NCBI GenBank assembly: GCA_036825155.1
Contig: DAISYU010000150.1
Coordinates: 1-7,275 of the forward strand
Direction of reading: 5' to 3'
From: DSAD01 sp036825155
Lineage (GTDB): Bacteria; Desulfobacterota; Desulfomonilia; UBA1062
Length of the DNA: 7,275 bases
The notes under the pieces were generated by a model. That model did no database searches. It was given only the letters and a program-made list of their open reading frames with translations, and was not told the DNA's origin. Below are positions 6,282 through 7,275 of the stretch, piece by piece; within the stretch, counting starts at the first letter, position 1, and each line of letters opens with the position of its first letter. Both the position numbers and the translations under genes were made by a program.

Positions 6282-7061
6282 TTAAAGGGAATCTTTGTCT
6301 TTTGTGCTCTCCCAGATCTTGTCCATTTCCTCAAGGCTCATATCTTCAAGCCGAAGCCCGCGGCTCTTTGCCTCTTTTTCAATCTCATGAAAGCGCTGTC
6401 TGAACTTAAGGTTTGTCCTGCGCAATGCCGATTCCGGATCGATCCCGTTGAATCTTGCGAAATTCACGATGCTGAACAGAAGATCTCCTATCTCCTCGGC
6501 TACCTGGTCGGATTTATGGGATTGCATGGCCTGGAGGACCTCATCAGCTTCCTCCTTGATCTTGTCCACAACCCCAGCTGCGTCCGGCCAGTCAAAGCCC
6601 ACCCGGGATACGACAGACTGAATCTTTCGTGCATACTGCAGGGAAGGAAGGGTATCAGGTATGCCGTCGAGTATTGACTGCCGCTGTTTCTTGCCCTCCT
6701 CCTTCTTCTTGAGCCGCTCCCAGTTCTTGATGACCTCGCCGGAATCGGCAACGCTCACATCGCCGAACACATGAGGATGGCGATGGATGAGTTTGTCACA
6801 GAGGTCATTGATCACCTCTTTGATAGTGAACTCACCCAGGTCCTTTGCAATGGTACTGTGAAACACTACCTGAAGAAGGACGTCGCCCAGTTCCTCCCGC
6901 AGGTGTTCGACATCATCGGCCTGGATGGCATCGACAAGCTCATATGCCTCCTCGATCATGCAGCGCGAGATGCTCCTGTGATCCTGCTCGGCATCCCAGG
7001 GGCATCCGCCCGGGGCCCTGAGCCTCTCAAGGATCTCTACCAGTCTGTCAAATTCCTTCAT
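6282..7061 (-). CDS. mazG: MazG nucleoside triphosphate pyrophosphohydrolase
   Basis: A cytoplasmic house-cleaning enzyme that hydrolyses (d)NTPs, including damaged ones, to the monophosphate and pyrophosphate. At 259 residues it is about the length of E. coli MazG (263) and has both tandem MazG domains. The first carries GGCPWD (18-23) and the metal-binding pairs EEAYE (37-41) and EELGD (56-60). The linker holds LPSLQYARKIQ and VGFDW (138-158). The second repeats the pattern with EEADE (170-174) and EEIGD (189-193). The C-terminus has the usual EEMDKIW. The start is an ATG with AGGA about 6 nt upstream. The usual QTH after CPWD is QDH here, a mild change. A methyltransferase gene follows closely; no toxin-antitoxin genes (mazEF) are next to it. 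Confidence 0.96.
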   Translation of the reverse strand: MKEFDRLVEILERLRAPGGCPWDAEQDHRSISRCMIEEAYELVDAIQADDVEHLREELGDVLLQVVFHSTIAKDLGEFTIKEVINDLCDKLIHRHPHVFGDVSVADSGEVIKNWERLKKKEEGKKQRQSILDGIPDTLPSLQYARKIQSVVSRVGFDWPDAAGVVDKIKEEADEVLQAMQSHKSDQVAEEIGDLLFSIVNFARFNGIDPESALRRTNLKFRQRFHEIEKEAKSRGLRLEDMSLEEMDKIWESTKDKDSL

Positions 7062-7097
7062 CTTTTATCCTGCACTAAAGATTATTCACCATACCAG

Positions 7098-7139
7098 GTT
7101 GCAACAGACTACATACATACCCTGCATTGCACATTGCAA
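7098..7139. repeat. TTGCA-containing palindromes upstream of mazG
   Basis: Two short palindromes lie in the mazG leader region: GTTGCAAC (7098-7105) and TTGCA-CAT-TGCAA (7127-7139). A further partial copy, TGCAAGG, follows at about 7146. They could be operator half-sites or coincidence. I see no convincing -35/-10 pair for mazG in 7062-7228, although TATAAT occurs on the minus strand at 7213-7218. Confidence 0.25.
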
Positions 7140-7228
7140 GGTCAGATGCAAGGATGATGGAACATAGTCAATTCAACATCCTGTGAGCTCAAGATCATGG
7201 GGGGCACCAGTGATTATAAAATGAACTA

Positions 7229-7275
7229 CCCCGCAGCCCCGCCAAAGCAATCGGGATCTCCGACAAGCTGCGAGG
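7229..7275. repeat. GC-rich nested inverted repeat at the right edge
   Basis: Outer arms CCCCGCAGC (7229-7237) and GCTGCGAGG (7267-7275) pair at eight of nine positions; the remaining one is a G-U wobble in minus-strand RNA. Between them is a smaller hairpin, TCGG-GATCT-CCGA (7251-7263). The block is clearly more GC-rich than the adjoining spacer and touches the window edge, so it may continue. It could be a dispersed intergenic hairpin element or the tail of a gene entering from the right: on the minus strand two of the three frames are open up to stops at 7195 or later. No protein family is recognisable. Confidence 0.4.

Noticed and set aside
6282..6334. TTG-initiated extension of the methyltransferase overlapping mazG
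   Set aside because: There is no ribosome-binding site before the TTG, the added 26 residues look unrelated to the family, and the ATG at 6256 starts just before the conserved N-terminal block.
1..7275. CRISPR array, insertion sequence, tRNA, or phage-defence system
   Set aside because: No regularly spaced repeats, transposase motifs, tRNA-like cloverleaf or known defence gene was seen on either strand.

Overview
All recognisable genes in this window lie on the minus strand, so transcription runs from right to left. The gene set suggests a Gram-negative, proteobacteria-like organism with an exosortase / PEP-CTERM surface-protein system and sigma-54. Supporting this are a PEP-CTERM secreted protein behind a near-consensus -24/-12 promoter, a YihG-type inner-membrane acyltransferase, and a DUF2868/DUF3482 membrane-GTPase pair. 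A Desulfobacterota-like host is a reasonable guess, but nothing here (no rRNA, tRNA or phylogenetic marker) proves it.

Layout in the direction of transcription, from the right edge: (1) a GC-rich inverted-repeat block at the edge (7229-7275); (2) mazG (7061-6282), a nucleoside-triphosphate pyrophosphohydrolase, followed 25 nt later by a class I SAM-dependent methyltransferase (6256-5651), probably one transcript; (3) a 216-nt spacer with a sigma-54 promoter (5477-5493) driving a secreted DUF4114 / PEP-CTERM protein (5434-4727), whose transcript ends in a structured 3' region and a strong intrinsic terminator (4571-4596); (4) a promoter candidate (4442-4470) and a two-gene operon with a 4-nt ATGA overlap: a DUF2868 membrane protein (4388-2808) and a DUF3482-type GTPase with a glycine-rich hydrophobic segment (2811-1375); (5) a 138-nt spacer with a weak promoter candidate, then a YihG-like acyltransferase (1236-337); (6) a 321-nt spacer with interlocking inverted repeats, then the first five codons of a further minus-strand gene with an excellent ribosome-binding site, running off the left edge.

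Most of the window is conserved bacterial housekeeping or membrane biology in several short transcription units. The most informative signal is the sigma-54 promoter fused to the PEP-CTERM gene, which ties this surface protein to a regulated exopolysaccharide/surface programme. The least understood part is the translationally coupled DUF2868-GTPase membrane pair. I did not find a CRISPR array, an insertion sequence, a tRNA or rRNA gene, or a convincing wholly new multigene system.
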